Positions 9,622 through 23,599 of a stretch of 64,000 nucleotides of DNA are shown here, piece by piece; within the stretch, counting starts at the first letter, position 1; each line of letters opens with the position of its first letter. Source of the stretch: Rotaria sp. Silwood1 (lineage: Eukaryota > Rotifera > Eurotatoria > Philodinida > Philodinidae); contig CAJNOP010000055.1 in the NCBI GenBank assembly GCA_905250075.1, forward strand, positions 897,837-961,836. The letters run 5' to 3'. A program made the position numbers and the translations under genes. The notes beneath the pieces are model-generated. The model saw only the letters and a program-made list of their open reading frames with translations. It searched no databases and had not been told where the DNA came from.

Positions 9622-12600
9622 TCTTTGAAAGCTTTTTAACTTTCCAAATAAACTACCCTATTATCAAGTCAATTGTTAATACAATCTTGTGCAGTGAAAA
9701 AGAAGATAGCATATCAACGATCAACAAAATAAATCAACAAAATATCGAAACTATCTTTCAAGCAATTTAAGAGATTTCATTTGCAAATACCCAACTTCCT
9801 CTTAAAGAAATTTAATCGTACAGCAGACACGGTAAATAAACGAAACAGCTATATACAAAATATCACATCATAGAATGGTGTCTCAAACTATATATAGATT
9901 TTTTTTTCTGTAATTTCATCTTTTCTTGATGTATTTACTTGTGTTATATGTTATCTTTCTTTATCACTTTGTAACAAATATTTCTACCTTATTTAGTTTT
10001 AATACTCTTTGTTCTTTTGTTGTATCTCATACTCTTACGAACTAGCGATTAAGACCTTTTCAAATAGAAAATGTTTGCGAATTAAGGTGTAGTACAAAAA
10101 AAATAACAGTGATACGCCAACAAAATATTTTTAATGTATTATCTTATATAAACAAGCAACTTCATAATATTACTATGTATTGTCAACGACATTCTTTCTA
10201 TATCATCTTGTTATGTCAAAACTCTATTTTTCTGCGGTACAATAAAATAAGTGAAAAAAATCGCAACTGTCATCAGGCAATATTATGTCGATTGTCGCCT
10301 TGACTACCTCAGATATGTTTGAGAATTACAAATTCGGATATAAACTTTATTTATTTAAAACGAGTTTGAAATTTTTAAAATAAATTAATTATTTATAAAC
10401 AAACAATACTGTGGGGTGTTGATTTGAACAGTTGTAGATTACGTTAAAGATTTCTCAGTTCAAAGAGCTTTAATGTACCTATGATAAATCAATATTCAGA
10501 CAAATGTTTTACAAAAGACATTGAGCAATAAAGTTGTTAAATATAAAATTATTTCAGACTCATTAATTAAGGATTTTATCTTGACAGTTCGACGTGTTTA
10601 AAGATCAATATAAACTATATTTTCAGAATACTTCTAAGCTATTAAGAATCAATGTTGATACAGAAATCTTCAATCTTTTAAATGTCAGCATCTAAATAAG
10701 ACATATATTTATAGTTGAATGATGATTGCGATAATGTATAATCGAAAGTATTTCGACATTCGTTCACTTATCGGAAAAACTATTGATGATTGCTGATGCA
10801 ATTCGATATATTCATTAATAAATACTCAAAGAACTCATAGTTGATATATTTTCTAGTATGGCTTGTGTCATTTTTTAACTTAAAGAAATATATCTAAATC
10901 AATTAAATTCTTGTAATGTATTAAATCTACAGTATTCTTGATGTAATCGTATTTTGATACGCAGAAAATGTAATTTAATAAGTTTATTAACATTAGTACG
11001 AAGAAATTGAAGGATCCATGTACTGTAGTCTTAAAAAATATAGAATAAATAACAATCGCTCATTTAAATATTCATATAAGGGAATACGTAAAAATGTACA
11101 GTAGATCATTCCAAATCTAAAAAAGCTTGTTAATCTAATTTTTCTCTAGAATTCAATGATAGATTATACATATCACGTTTAATGTCATTACATGATATAA
11201 ATTCTTTCATAAACAAAAACTAATGCACGATGATGAATGAGAATTAGATGATGACTTGTGAACAAAATCAATTCAAACCAAATCGGCATTAATGTTCATT
11301 GATCATTCATAAAACAGTAAGTAAATAAAAATTTACATACATATATTGAATACTAGTCTATTATGAGAGGCAACTGAAAGTAAAATAAGGTCGTATTCGA
11401 AATGTTACGATTCTGTATAACGAATAATATCGTCGAATTATTTTCAACACAATCAACAGAATTCATACCAAAATGAAGGTTACGATCAGTACATCACTAT
11501 TCATTTTATTAATAAACAAAGCTTAATAAATTATACTAATAATGTGTTTATTTCAAAATTTTTCGAGTTTTTCAGACTTTTCTCGTTTTCTTTTTCCAAT
11601 CTAGTTTGAGTTATGATTCTATTGATGAAGTATGCACCAACCTTTCACATACAGTGTTTATTATCAAGCGAGATTTATGGTTGATTTTGAAAAAACCGAC
11701 TGTCATAATAGCTTCTCGCTAAGCATTTATAAATTAGAAATAGTATCGGTTTGTGTTTTCTTTTGGCCCTGAACCGAGTCAACCTGTTTTTTTTTAAAGT
11801 TAGAACTGAATCAATCCCATCTCAGTTGTAAATGCATATTGATTTTTGGAACTTTTCTTGCCTAGTTATCAGTTCACTGTATGTAAAGTGTAAGATCAAA
11901 AATTAACAAATAAGTTGGAGAATGTTGGCTTGCAAGTATTTTAATTTTTACTTTGCCTCGAGTTTTCATTTCTGAACTATTTACTAGTTCATCGAATTCT
12001 ACTCGTTTCAAAGTTTGGAGTGTGAATGCATGTATTCTACATTCATCCATATCTACATCGGCACATTCTACGCCCACACTCTCAATTACTATTCTATTCA
12101 TAAAGGTGATGTTCGTATTGAAGTTGTGATTACTTATATTTTTGTTACAAATGAAATACATATCAAATCGATTTTCAATTTAAATGATGTAGTTTTATTG
12201 AATGTGATTATGTATGTTTTCTTTTCATAAATATAATGCAAGTTGATCAATTCGACATTAATATAATGTTATAAAAATGATGAAAAGTTGCATGAAAATA
12301 ATACATTACTTGAATGTTTTTTTTATACAGACATATTATAGAAACAAGCGGAATAGTTCTATGAATATAATAAAGAGCAATGCTCAATTGGGATATAGAA
12401 ATAAACGCTATGTTTTATAGGACATAATTAACATAATGAAACAAAGAATTTGAAATTAAATAATAATATGATTTTACTTTTATGAAAGAAATTTAAAAGA
12501 TATCATTTATTAGATATGGAAGTGATAGAATTATTCAGGTGACTTATTGCTTTGCATGAATATAAATGAATAGTACGAATAAAGGGTGAGTGTTCTTTCG

Positions 12601-12777
12601 ATTGGAAGAGAACAGAAAGAAAATTTATCAAGTCTCAGTCTATTTTTTTTCGGCTTGTGGATCAACACAATACATCATGCGAATGTTAATAATTTTGTCT
12701 TCGATCGTCTCTGTAATAAGAATAAAAGGTTTGCCGATTTATTATTTTATGCTAAGATAAGAATAATTAATTTATAG
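9622..12777. other. Long AT-rich intergenic region
   Basis: No gene could be supported on either strand. Overlapping frames at 11874-12161 (minus) and 12015-12230 (plus) cancel each other and show no family resemblance. The last few hundred bases may hold the missing first exon and promoter of the kelch gene, because that gene's reading frame enters at 12778 through a splice acceptor. Confidence 0.4.
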
Positions 12778-14468
12778 GTCAAATTACTGAAGCACCGAAT
12801 TATTCTTGTAATCAAACTAATTTTTCAGTGAAATTTACACTATCTCGTTCATTTCATTCTGCATGGAATTTAATATCAGAATGTTCTTTACCACGATGCG
12901 ATATTTTTTCGAACAGTAACACTTGTCGTTCATCATCTACACCTTGCTTTAACTATCGTACATTTACTAATAGAACCTACTGTGCACCAGGTATACTATG
13001 TTCGATTTTAGAACCATGTAACAACATAACATATACATGTTCATCAAATGTGTCAGTGTGTATTATTACTTGTTGTTTACCAAAAGCAGTATGTCTACCA
13101 TTGTCATGGACTTCTTTCTGTTTATTAGGTGATAACATAAAATTCTAAAACTGATAACATGTATTCAATTTGTTTGTTTGAATATAGGAATAGATAAGAT
13201 AAACATCTAAAATCTTTCAGTGTATTCATAGTCGAAACTTTAAAATGAAACATAGGCTAGATATTAATCATTGTGATCTAGTTACTTTTTGTTCACGTTC
13301 AGCACCATCCAATTGAAAAAGTTATCTAACAAAGAAAATATATGAATGAAAAAGTAAGCTCTTTCTCATTTGTCAATCATTACTTAGAATGGTCAAAAAC
13401 TGGCAAAATGACTAATATACGATATGGACATACTTCATCTGTATTGCAAAATGGAAATGTTTTAGTTACTGGTGGATATGGCATTAGTACTAATCTAAAT
13501 AGTGCTGAATTATATGATCCTTCAACAGAAATATGAGAAGCAACTGGTAGTATGCATCATGCACGCCTTTGGCATACAGAAACAGTGCTAGAAAATGGAA
13601 AAGTATTAGTTACTGGTGGAATAAATAATGATACTTATTTGAACAGTGCTGAATTGCATGATCCATTGACAGGCACTTGGACAATAACTAACAGTATGAT
13701 TAATAGTAGACGTTTGCATACAGCTTCGGTATTATTGAATGGAAAAGTTTTAGTTAGCGGAGGAACTGATATTTATTCAAGTAATACTGAATTGTATGAT
13801 CCATCAATAGGAATTTGGACAGAAACTGATAATCTGAATGTTGTACGAGAGCATCATACAGCATCAGAATTATTAGATGGAAAAGTATTAGTTACTGGAG
13901 GAACTGCTATTTATTTAAGTAGTCCTCAATTGTATACTGAAGGAATAGCAATTCAGATGAGAACTGTTAGTGAAAATGATACACAAATAAGTAGCATACA
14001 CCATAGTAGTATAGGTCTAAATAGTGCTGAACTATGATCCATCAAAAGGAACATGGGCTATAACTGGCAGCATGAATATTGGTCGATATGCGCATTCAGC
14101 ATTTTTATTAACAAACGGAAAAGTGCTAATTGCTGGAGGAATTCATAATGGTACTATTTTGAATAGTGCTGAACTTTATGATCCATCTACAGGAACATGG
14201 AAGACAACTAGTAATATGCATAATGAACGATATGATCATAAAGCATCCGTGTTAAGAAATGGAAAAGTTTTAGTCACTGGTGGAGAAATCGATAAAAATT
14301 TATACAATGCTAAATTGTATGATCTATCAACTAGAATCTGGGCACAAACTGATAAAATGAACAATGGACGACTTTTGGCATACAGCATCTGTATTAAAAA
14401 ATGAAAAAATATTAGTTACTGGTGGGCATAATCATAGTGTAACTCTAAATACTGCAGAATTATATTAA
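12778..14468 (+). pseudogene. Kelch-repeat (galactose-oxidase-like beta-propeller) gene, broken
   Basis: The coding sequence enters through an acceptor (ATTTATAG) at 12777. The first readable exon (12778-13128) encodes a secreted-looking cysteine-rich segment (PNYSCNQTNFS...CSILEPCNN...CIITCCLPKAVCLPLS) with N-glycosylation sites. A 259-bp intron (13129-13387) joins in phase as ...FCLLEWSKTGKMTN. Exon 2 carries six or seven kelch repeats of about 48 residues with the signature GKVLVTGG...[13 protein letters not shown]. The host gene is damaged: TGA replaces the usual TGG of a repeat at 13534-13536, a frame change follows near 14033 in NSAELYDPS, and another lies near 14374 before WHTASVL. The final frame ends with TAA at 14466-14468. 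Kelch propellers bind proteins or glycans; the N-terminal cysteines suggest an extracellular form. Missing upstream exons prevent a fuller call. Confidence 0.75.
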
Positions 14469-16378
14469 TTATTACAAGCCGATGAACAATAAATTGCTGG
14501 TTTTTCACCCTTGTATCACGTATTTCCGACCTAAAGTGCTTTCTAAATCTGATCGCATTTTAGTAGAAAATGTTTGCTCAATTATCAACTTATAATATTT
14601 TATGTCTCTAGTGGATTCTTTTAAATATAATAAATCTCCAAACAAAATTTGCTTTTCATCGCGAGAGACTTTCTTGTTGATTATTGCAAAAAAATTTCGA
14701 TATGAATGGGATAAAATTCTAAATAGATTTTCTCAATAGAAAGTACAATAACTCAGAATGAAATATATTTCTTTTCGTGTATCATGTGATTCTGAAAAAT
14801 AGCATGCAAACACTTTCAACAACAAAAAAAAAATATAAAATGTCGAATTAAGAAATATTTGTTGTCAAAATTAGATGATATCTACATATTCAAATTTGGC
14901 TGAAGACTTTCGTCTTTCTTCTAGCTATTAGCAATTATGGAAATAGTCAGTCATTAATAAGCGAGTTTTTTGTAGAACTCGCATATATTTTGCAAAGAAA
15001 ATGGTGAATACAAGTTTTACGTCGAAATTTTTTGACTTCTTGCTCCTTGTAGACCTTAGCAACTGAGCTTCAGAGTCAGTGGATACGAATAATCTCCTAG
15101 CAATTGACGACAACAGGCACTAGACTCCTTTATCATATTAACTTAGTAATAAAAAAAGGCGCTAAATGACAAAAGCAACAAAGCTTATAATTTTCTAACA
15201 TATTTCATATCTTGATTGAAAATTAAATAAATGGAATATATTTCTGCATGTTTATCTTAAATAATACAGTTACAGATTTTTGCACTTATAAACAAGTATA
15301 TGATCGATTGATATGCTACAATCATCATTTAATCAACACAAAAATAACATGAACTAATCAAGTCCAAACTTTCAGAAATAATCACTATCAGTATTTTCTA
15401 TGCATACCAAGTTAGATGATGATAGTGCTTTGAGATCTATTGTACAAATAATTAATGTATACAACAAGCTTATTTATCAGTTAAATTTATGATTAGAATA
15501 AAAATAACATTAAAAGTAAATTATGAAAAATCGAAGAACATAAATAAAGAACGAATGATAATAAAACAAATGAAAAAATAATGCATGAAAAAAAAGCAAA
15601 AAGAATTCTGTTCAAAATGCAAAACTAAATAATTTAGATTGTTTCTCGAACGATTGACTATCCTTCAAAGACAATTATCAGATGTTAGAAAATGTCTCGT
15701 GTACGTATTTTATATTATCATTATTATAATAAAACTAGAGAATACATGTGTGTTCCACATTTGATTTTCATCGAAGCTATGCTAATAAACGTTTTTGACG
15801 AATTATCTTTTATTGTCATGATGATTTTGTGATATTTTGTAAATTTCTATTTGATAATTTTAGAACATATGTAGATCTATTTTGCCAGCTGCCATATGGT
15901 GACAGATAATTTATTAGTATTGTCTTGTATATCGAATTAAAGACGAGTGAGCAAGGTGTATATAATTTGTCAATATTACTATTCTTCAATGAGAAAGAAA
16001 AATTAGTACGCAATACATTAATCAGTATTTTCTTTCATTATCATTCAGCATGAAATGATTGTTTCTTTTTGGGAAAGAAAAAATAATTGTTAAGAATATT
16101 TCTACAATTTCACTTCATTTAGCATTAGAAATATTTTCTATTCAGTGACTCGTAATAATACATAAGCTTAATGTAAAATTAGGCATGTTCTATCGATTGA
16201 TGATAGAAAAACAACAACAATATATATATATATATTGCTAATTCTATGGATTTTATTTTTATAATTGAAATTCACTCCTGCATTATTTTATTCTACTAAT
16301 TGAAGAAAAAGAAAGATCTATAAAATAATGTGAAAAAAAGATTCGTAGAGTTTTCAATTAATTGTAAATATAGATGAT
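14469..16378. other. AT-rich intergenic region
   Basis: I see no supported gene. A short AT dinucleotide run lies near 16218-16236. Minus-strand frames at 14928-15113 and 15816-16013 have no domain resemblance or splice context. Confidence 0.4.
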
Positions 16379-16830
16379 TTAGCTTGGTGGTGTAATACCA
16401 GGTACGGGAGGATAGTTTGGTTTATTTCTAAAAATAAGAATATATCTATTACCTATTAAAAGAGAAAAGAATAAACATACGAAAGAGATTGTGTATTTCC
16501 AAATCGTTCACCAGTATCCATTCCAAGTGCACCAGCTCCAATACCAAAACCAACACCACGAATACCAAATTTACGAGTATAGCATTGTTTACAATATAAA
16601 TCACCATCATGTTCTGAAAGTGTTGTCACTTCTAATGCTTTTTTACAAAGTGCTAATTTTATAAAATAAAATGACAACTGAGATATATGGATATGTATTC
16701 TTTCGATTTATTTACCGCATTTAAAGCAAGTTTTATGCCATACTTTTCCAGCAGCTGGAATTGATTCAGCATGAAAAGCCGCATGACCACAACGAGGACA
16801 ATGAGGAGTTTCTTGGTTTTTAAATGACAT
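16379..16830 (-). CDS. Single-LIM-domain protein (CRP/CRIP-like), 111 residues
   Basis: Three exons join in phase on the minus strand: 16830-16716, 16652-16481 and 16427-16379, with GT-AG introns of 63 and 53 bp. The protein starts MSFKNQETPHCPRCGHAAFH and carries one LIM zinc finger at about 11-62. Its ligands are C11, C14, H32, C35, C38, C41, then the C-x-x-C pair of YCKQCYTRKFG. Downstream is the glycine-rich block GVGFGIGAGALGMDTG typical of cysteine-rich proteins, and a Pro-rich tail ending PGITPPS. Such proteins act as small adaptors at the actin cytoskeleton or in the nucleus of muscle and other cells. Having a single LIM domain makes it CRIP-like in layout, but the Gly-rich block is CRP-like. 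The start codon is the only ATG upstream of the zinc finger in frame. Confidence 0.88.
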
Positions 16831-19800
16831 TCTATATAACAAATGAACATGATGTATACAATGTGCTAATCAAATACATTTCTCTTACTGTGATTGACTT
16901 GGTAATGAAACCCAAATACAACAGAATTTATGAATAGAAAAGAATTCCGATACAATCCTCAGAATTATATGTATATGTAGATATATATATATATATGCGA
17001 TGCTGTCTTTTTTTTTCTATTATTTACGTTTAATCTCGATGAAGAAAAAAAGTCATTAAGAATACATCACATCTAGATAAACAATGTAGGAAGAAGGTCA
17101 TCCTTCATTTTTCTGAGAAGAATATTAGTCGTTTATTCTTTTGCTATAGAGCTAATAATGTGTGATACGTAAAAGAAATAGTATCAATGAGAAAAAAAGC
17201 AAGAAATCTGTCAACATAAATTGATTTGACTGAAAAACGTAGGTCACCAATATTTTGTTATACATTGAAATGCATATTAACGAAGCCATACCAATCTTTG
17301 TTTATATGATATTATGTTAAGAATATTGTATTTGTATAAGCAATTCAATTATGTATATATCTATATAGATATATTGTTGCTTTGACAAATTGAGATGACA
17401 TATATTATCAAAATCAGTTTCACTTTTGAAATTAGATCATCTTCTTTTTATTGAATTTTTCTTGTATAATTGATTTGTAAAACATTATTGAAATAAAAAC
17501 AGAATAAAATAAAAAAACAATATTCATTGTTGATTCAGATTTTCGTATGTTTAAAACTACAGAAATTTTTCTATAACTATTGAGTACATATATTACTATC
17601 AAGTTAATGTTTAAACTGAACTCTTTGTTAATATGTTACTTCACAATGATATATTATTTAAATTAATGTTATTTATCATGACACACTAATGTAGTTAGTT
17701 GGTTCAAATATAGAATTTACTGATCGAAGATACATCGGCTGAATTCTCTACAAGTTCTTCCACCAAAGGACTTGGCCATCTAAGTCTTGTTTCTCACCAC
17801 AGACTTCAGTTGTGTTACACCTACGCCACTATCTAAATCCTAGTTACTCCAATAATAAAAATGATATTAAATTAACCGATACAATAGTGAACAAATTTCA
17901 AGATCGCTATCGAATTATTATCTTATTACATTACCTATTTAGTTATTAATTGTCGATGAAGAATCATATTTCTACTTCTATATGTGTGATAGAGGAATGT
18001 CATAATGATACTAATAATAGATCTAGTATTTCTTAAAAATTACGTTATATTAAAAGTTTTCTATTTATGTACTGCAGATTAGGGCATAAATATCGAAACA
18101 AATTCAAAAATAAATTTCAATTGATTAGAAGACATGATAATACACACTTTATTGTGTGTTTCTAAGAAAAAATACAACTTTATATTTCCCAAAAACATGT
18201 AAACGCAAGAGTTTTGAGAATGAAAAAATCTTATTATAAAATATACAACCAACGATATCGTTAGACATAGTCGTTAGAAAGGTTTTCATTGAATATCAAA
18301 GAAACTTTATTAGAAAGTTTCTGTAAGGAAAGATCTTACTTGTCATTCCAGTATTAAGAAAATACTTAGTTTCTTACGTAATTCTAAAATATTTTGAGAT
18401 CTTAAAATTCTTCTTCTAAACTCAAAAACCAAATGCTATGTCTGAAGACATAATTTGTGTCTCGTTCACACAATTTTAAGAGAGGATTTTCTCTTTAAGA
18501 GATAAAATTTGAATAAAACTTTATGATACTTTTTTAATCATTTGCTGCACTTTATCAGCCTATTGTATGTTGCACGTAATAACTATTTACGGTATTTTCA
18601 CATCATTACTAGAATATGTTTGTTAATTATCGATAAAAAGAAAAAGAAAAACAATTGTCATGATAAAGATAGAATAAAATTTAATGGAGGCTTTTTGTGA
18701 ACTATATATTTACATGTGTCTATATAAATGTACAATTCAGTGTTTCATTTTAATACGTTTTAGATTTTCATTTATGTGGGTTATATTTGTTATATTTTGA
18801 AATTCTCATGTCAGCTGTCTCATTCAATGTGATTGTCAGTTTTTATTTTTATTACATTTCTATTCTGATAATCGGGTGAACAAATATGTATTATATTCAA
18901 ATTTAATCTGAATGTGCTTGAGAATGATTCTGAAAATAACGTATATAATTAGAAGATATTTTACTTGCTCTTATCAATAAGGAAAGTTAAAACATCGTGC
19001 ACAAACTTGTATATATATTATAGATCCTTACTTTTCTATTGTGTCCCCGAAAATATAAATATCATTGAATAAATCATTGAAACGATAAAAGACTATAATT
19101 TTGTCATAGAATCTTTGATTTCAATAGGCTATTATTAAACATGCAACAAAATGAATCATTGAAAATACCTATTATATATGATGACATTTGTGTTTTTCTT
19201 CTAATCTGAAATTTCATTTTCAATAGAAATTGATAATGCACTTAGGATCTGTTTGGAAACTTACAGATATATATGTTTGAAACATTGATATTTATGAGAG
19301 TTCATAAGCGAATAACTGAACACATTCAATTGTAAACTATATTTCAAGTGATTGAGAAAAGCCGTTATGAACATTGTGGTGAATGTAACATTACATGATA
19401 ATAAAGACAAGAAGTTTTGTATTCTGCATTTGAAGTAAAAGCTAATATAATGTTAAAGAATCAGACTTTGAACTGATTTTGTCATCATATAGTATGTGTT
19501 GCGACCTGTCTAATGATTTTTGTCTTTTGTACAAAAATATCTACACATACACTGATTATCTTTTATTTTAATAATCAAAGTTCATATACCTATGAGCAAA
19601 CATTTCATAAAGTGATAGGTAATGCACAATTTTTGCAATCTTCTTGTTTGCTTTTTTTTCAGCATTTATACAATCATGTGCAAACATTTTCAACGAAGAA
19701 AAAAGTCATTGACACTCCATCATGGTTCAAAAAACAAAAATCTCATCAAGTTGAAGAGTGCCAAGATTTTGTAGGAAGACTTTTGAGTAAGAAATAAGAT

Positions 19801-20728
19801 GTTAGTGAATGCTTGGTTAATTTTCGATCAATCTAATGGCATGCATGAATATCTTACTTTTTCAAAAAAAAAGAAATGACTTATCGGAAAGTATTTCCAT
19901 CTAATTTAATATTGATTATTGTTATCGATATTGACTGTAGAAAATGTGTCTCAAAAACTGCGTAGTCTTTATTAACTTATAATATGAAAAGAAATTTTAC
20001 GTAATTTTTTTTTCGCAGATAGATTTCCATTTGTAAAAGTTTGTGCACTAAAAATTTCTTTTTCTAATTTGTCTTGTTCATATGACAGTTGTTATTTGAA
20101 AGATTGAGTCCATTTGAAAAGTGTTTTTCATGAGAAACTCCTGTCATACAAAATTTTAAACTAACCTAATGATTGAAATCTTCAATATCTGTCGAGATAA
20201 GTTAAAATTCATCCTATATATTTTTGAAGAATGTCAGTTATATTGTTGTTCAAGTAATTATATAATAAAACAATGATACAAATAGTCTTATAAATGATTT
20301 TGAAAGTATTAGTTTGGTTGAATTGTTTTCAAATCCAGTCACAGAACTGTATGTATATTCAAAGAGTATTTATAATTATTACAATTCATTGTAGCAAATA
20401 AAAACGATTTTCGTACCTCAATGTCTTTGAATTATAGATGACATTAGTCGTTACTTTTAGAAAAAAAAATATTCATCTTCAAATCGTTTGCAATGATGTA
20501 TAAAATAAAAATATGTAATAAGATGTCAATTCTGAATATTTTTCTTTACCAATTAAAGAAAAGAAGAAACATGTGCTCTTTTCTTCTTAATCATTCGTGA
20601 GAATTGAATCATTCTTCAAATACTTGCATTATTACTCGTTTTCTTCTTATAAACATATTGCCACTTAACTCACAACAACAACAGAACAATAGTTGTTTTT
20701 TTTGCTCTATAGACGATACCAAGGGAAA
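16831..20728. other. Long AT-rich intergenic region with one weak exon candidate
   Basis: Most of this stretch shows no gene. AT dinucleotide runs lie near 16982-16998. A plus-strand frame ends at 19797. Its second half, after an acceptor-like tract TTGCTTTTTTTTCAG (to about 19662), reads HLYNHVQTFSTKKKVIDTPS and onward to GRLLSKK and could be a terminal exon. No family is recognised and no upstream exon was found. Confidence 0.35.
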
Positions 20729-21961
20729 ATGACAGATGAAGAAAATTGCTTCTTTGAAGGAATAGGTATTGATCAGGACCGTGTTGTTGATGATGAGCAT
20801 TATGTGGTCAATGAACTTTGTTGTGCTATTTGTCAAGGCCTTTTATGGAAGCCAAGATCATGTGCTTCTTGTCAACATTTATTTTGTAATCAATGTATTC
20901 GAATATGGCTGAAGTTCAATCCAATTTCATGTCCCTTTCGTTGTTCTCCATATGAAGAAAAACGTGCACCACCACATATTCATTCTCTCTTGGGTCGTTT
21001 ATCCATTCGTTGCCGTAACAGTTCATTTGGTTGTACAAAAATTCTATCCTACGATTTATTGGAACAACATGAAACTGAAGAATGTCAGTTTTCAACTAAA
21101 CAATGCAACATATGTAGAAAATATATATTAATAAGTGAAATTGATCAACATCAAATGTTTTGCATGCCTACAACGATTCAATGTTCTATTTGCAAATGTC
21201 ACGTAGACCGAACTGTATATCGACAACATACAATCAAATGTTGCATAGAAAGATTAGATCGCTTAATTGAACAGATGATGCCATCACCAGATGATTTTGA
21301 AATGCCTGAGAACAATACATTTACTTTTCCACAGGAACTTGGCAATGCAACAGGATTCACTCAATTAAATAATGGATTACAACGATTTTTATCTCTGATG
21401 CCTAAAGTCAATCTGGTCGAACTCGATGCAGTTGTACAAGCTCGTCGGCAAAATTGTTCTGCTCGAATTTGGACTATGCTTCGCTTGATTCTGTTCAATA
21501 AATCACAAGCTGCTCAAATCGTTTTCATTCTTTTCTGGTTTGGCATTGGAAGTGTCATAGGCTTGTTGTTATGTCTTTGCTTATTCATACAACGGCAAGT
21601 TACAATTGCTATGTATCGATCATTTGCATTTATTATTTTCTTCAGCGGATTGTTAAGTTTTGGTCTTCCTGTTCTACTTGCATCTTTTAGCGATACATTA
21701 ATTATTCTATTTACTATCGTCAGTTTGCTTTTATTGAGTTCGGCATCTCCAGAATTACAGTTAGATTATATGCAAATAGTGCAAAGTCAGAAAATATTAT
21801 TAGTATTATACGTTATGATCATTCTTAGTTTCAAGCTATCTCTATTAATGATACGCTTTTACTGTAGCTGCATACCTTCATATATAACGGCAGGTTGTCT
21901 AGCTTGGATAACTATTTTTGTAACATTTCATGTTCGTCATTTTTCTATTGGTACAAGATAA
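20729..21961 (+). CDS. RING and TRAF-type zinc-finger protein with C-terminal membrane segments
   Basis: A 410-residue intronless gene. ATG 20729 is used because the frame upstream of it lacks an ATG. A C3HC4 RING finger spans about 32-72 (C32, C35, C48, H50, C53, C56, then the Cys pair of SCPFRC), indicating a RING E3 ubiquitin ligase. Two TRAF-type zinc-finger-like Cys/His modules follow (about 90-185: CRNSSFGC...H...C and CNICRKYI...CKCHVDR...C). After a linker, the last 140 residues form about four or five hydrophobic helices: IVFILFWFGIGSVIGLLLCLC, FAFIIFFSGLLSFGLPVLLA, TLIILFTIVSLLLLSS, ILLVLYVMIILSFKLSLL and TAGCLAWITIFVTF. It is probably an endomembrane-bound ligase with a cytosolic RING. 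The N-terminal half resembles RNF41/TRAF-like ligases, which lack this membrane domain. Substrate is unknown. Confidence 0.8.
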   Translation: MTDEENCFFEGIGIDQDRVVDDEHYVVNELCCAICQGLLWKPRSCASCQHLFCNQCIRIWLKFNPISCPFRCSPYEEKRAPPHIHSLLGRLSIRCRNSSFGCTKILSYDLLEQHETEECQFSTKQCNICRKYILISEIDQHQMFCMPTTIQCSICKCHVDRTVYRQHTIKCCIERLDRLIEQMMPSPDDFEMPENNTFTFPQELGNATGFTQLNNGLQRFLSLMPKVNLVELDAVVQARRQNCSARIWTMLRLILFNKSQAAQIVFILFWFGIGSVIGLLLCLCLFIQRQVTIAMYRSFAFIIFFSGLLSFGLPVLLASFSDTLIILFTIVSLLLLSSASPELQLDYMQIVQSQKILLVLYVMIILSFKLSLLMIRFYCSCIPSYITAGCLAWITIFVTFHVRHFSIGTR

Positions 21962-23540
21962 ATGAATGCATCAACAAACAATAGTATACGAGAAAGAGCA
22001 GATCCAACATATTCTTTAATTTTCGACTTAGTATTTCGTTTCAACTCTATAACTTTTTTATATATTGTTCAATAGACGAGATTTGATTTATTACTCAAAT
22101 AAAATTTACTAAATATTAAAAATTAAGCACTGATTGTGGCTAACAGAAAATCTCACATTAACTGGAATATTTATTGCTATTGGCAAACAAATAAAATGTA
22201 TGTCTTGTATAATCATTTTTATAAAACAGACAGTGACTCAGTGAATGTTGTTTTGTATAGGAATCGCTAACAACAATATTTCACCATCATTGTCATCGAT
22301 TTGATTATTTCCGTATATTCTTATTCATAGTCGACTCCTTATAGGATGATGTATCAATACAGAGTCTATGAGAAAAAACGATGCATAGATTTCTTCTCGA
22401 AAAGATCTGTATAACTTATGAAATAATAAATATCAGAATTAATTTATATTTATCAAGGCGTAAAAGAAACCTTATCTTAATTTTTACCTTTAATATATTT
22501 TTATTTTTCGTCATATTTGAAAACATCGATGAAGAATGTCACTCATATATAGTATTAGAAGATAATATGTTTACATTTAATTACATCTTTCTTGATTATT
22601 ACTTTTAGAATATCCAAACACGTTCCGATTCTCGATGTTTTAATATTCATTATCTAAATACTAGAATGCTTGTTTAACCTATCGATCATAATAAAAAGCA
22701 ATGAATTTTTTTAAGGAACTTCTTTGCTTAATTCATACTGCAAACAAAAATTTGAAAAATAAAGACAGTTTTACAAAAACTCAAATAGTAGTAGGGAATT
22801 TATTAGCTATACAAAACATAGTAAAATATCAGGTATCTATTTACGTTCTCTTACTATTGCCAGAGTCAACCATCATACAATACAATGAAGTGATGTTAAA
22901 GTTCTGTTTCTAGTAGCCACTGACTTCACCAATTTTTGTTCAGCATGCATTAAAATCATTTCATGCATTGAGTAAAATCAGCATGCTTTTTCAAATGTAT
23001 TCAGTGTTCGGAAGATAGTATTGTATAAACATATATGTGAACATTGAAATTGAAGAAAATATTAGAAAACAACTCATATAAATGATTCTAATGAATGGAT
23101 TGATGTGGGTTATTTGCGTATTAACAGTTTAGTGTTCAAATTATTCTGTTATCTTGTTTCTCATGAATATTATCATCTTACTGCTTGTATACTGTACTAG
23201 GTAGTAGTGGAAGTTTTGTCGAGTATAAAAAGGCTAAAACATACATTCTAACTTAAATTTAAATAGAGATAATAGAATTTCTGCTTTCTTCTCTGAGTTT
23301 CCGTTTAACTTGCAGAAAGACTTGAAAAGTTGTTAACTCTCTGTAAATGAAGTATAAGACATTGACGAAGATACGAATGCATTTCGAGGTTTCCGACTCA
23401 GAAAAAACAAGATCTGAGGGACGAATCAATAATATTTACAGTGTTAGAATGACTCAGACATATATTTTCATTGAAGCGATGGTTAAGTATTAGTATCATG
23501 TTACAGGGATCTCTGGTATTTCCTACTTTATGTAAGTAAT
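21962..23540. other. AT-rich intergenic region
   Basis: I see no supported gene. Frames at 22381-22608 and 22701-22913 are made of AT-rich codons and show no domain. Confidence 0.4.
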
Positions 23541-23599
23541 TCGACGACTGTATCATCACATAGACAAATGTCCGATCAAATAAGAGGAAACTATGAATA

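Noticed and set aside
11874-12230. Overlapping minus and plus frames of 95 and 71 codons
   Set aside because: They occupy the same DNA on opposite strands, with no domain, splice context or composition shift.
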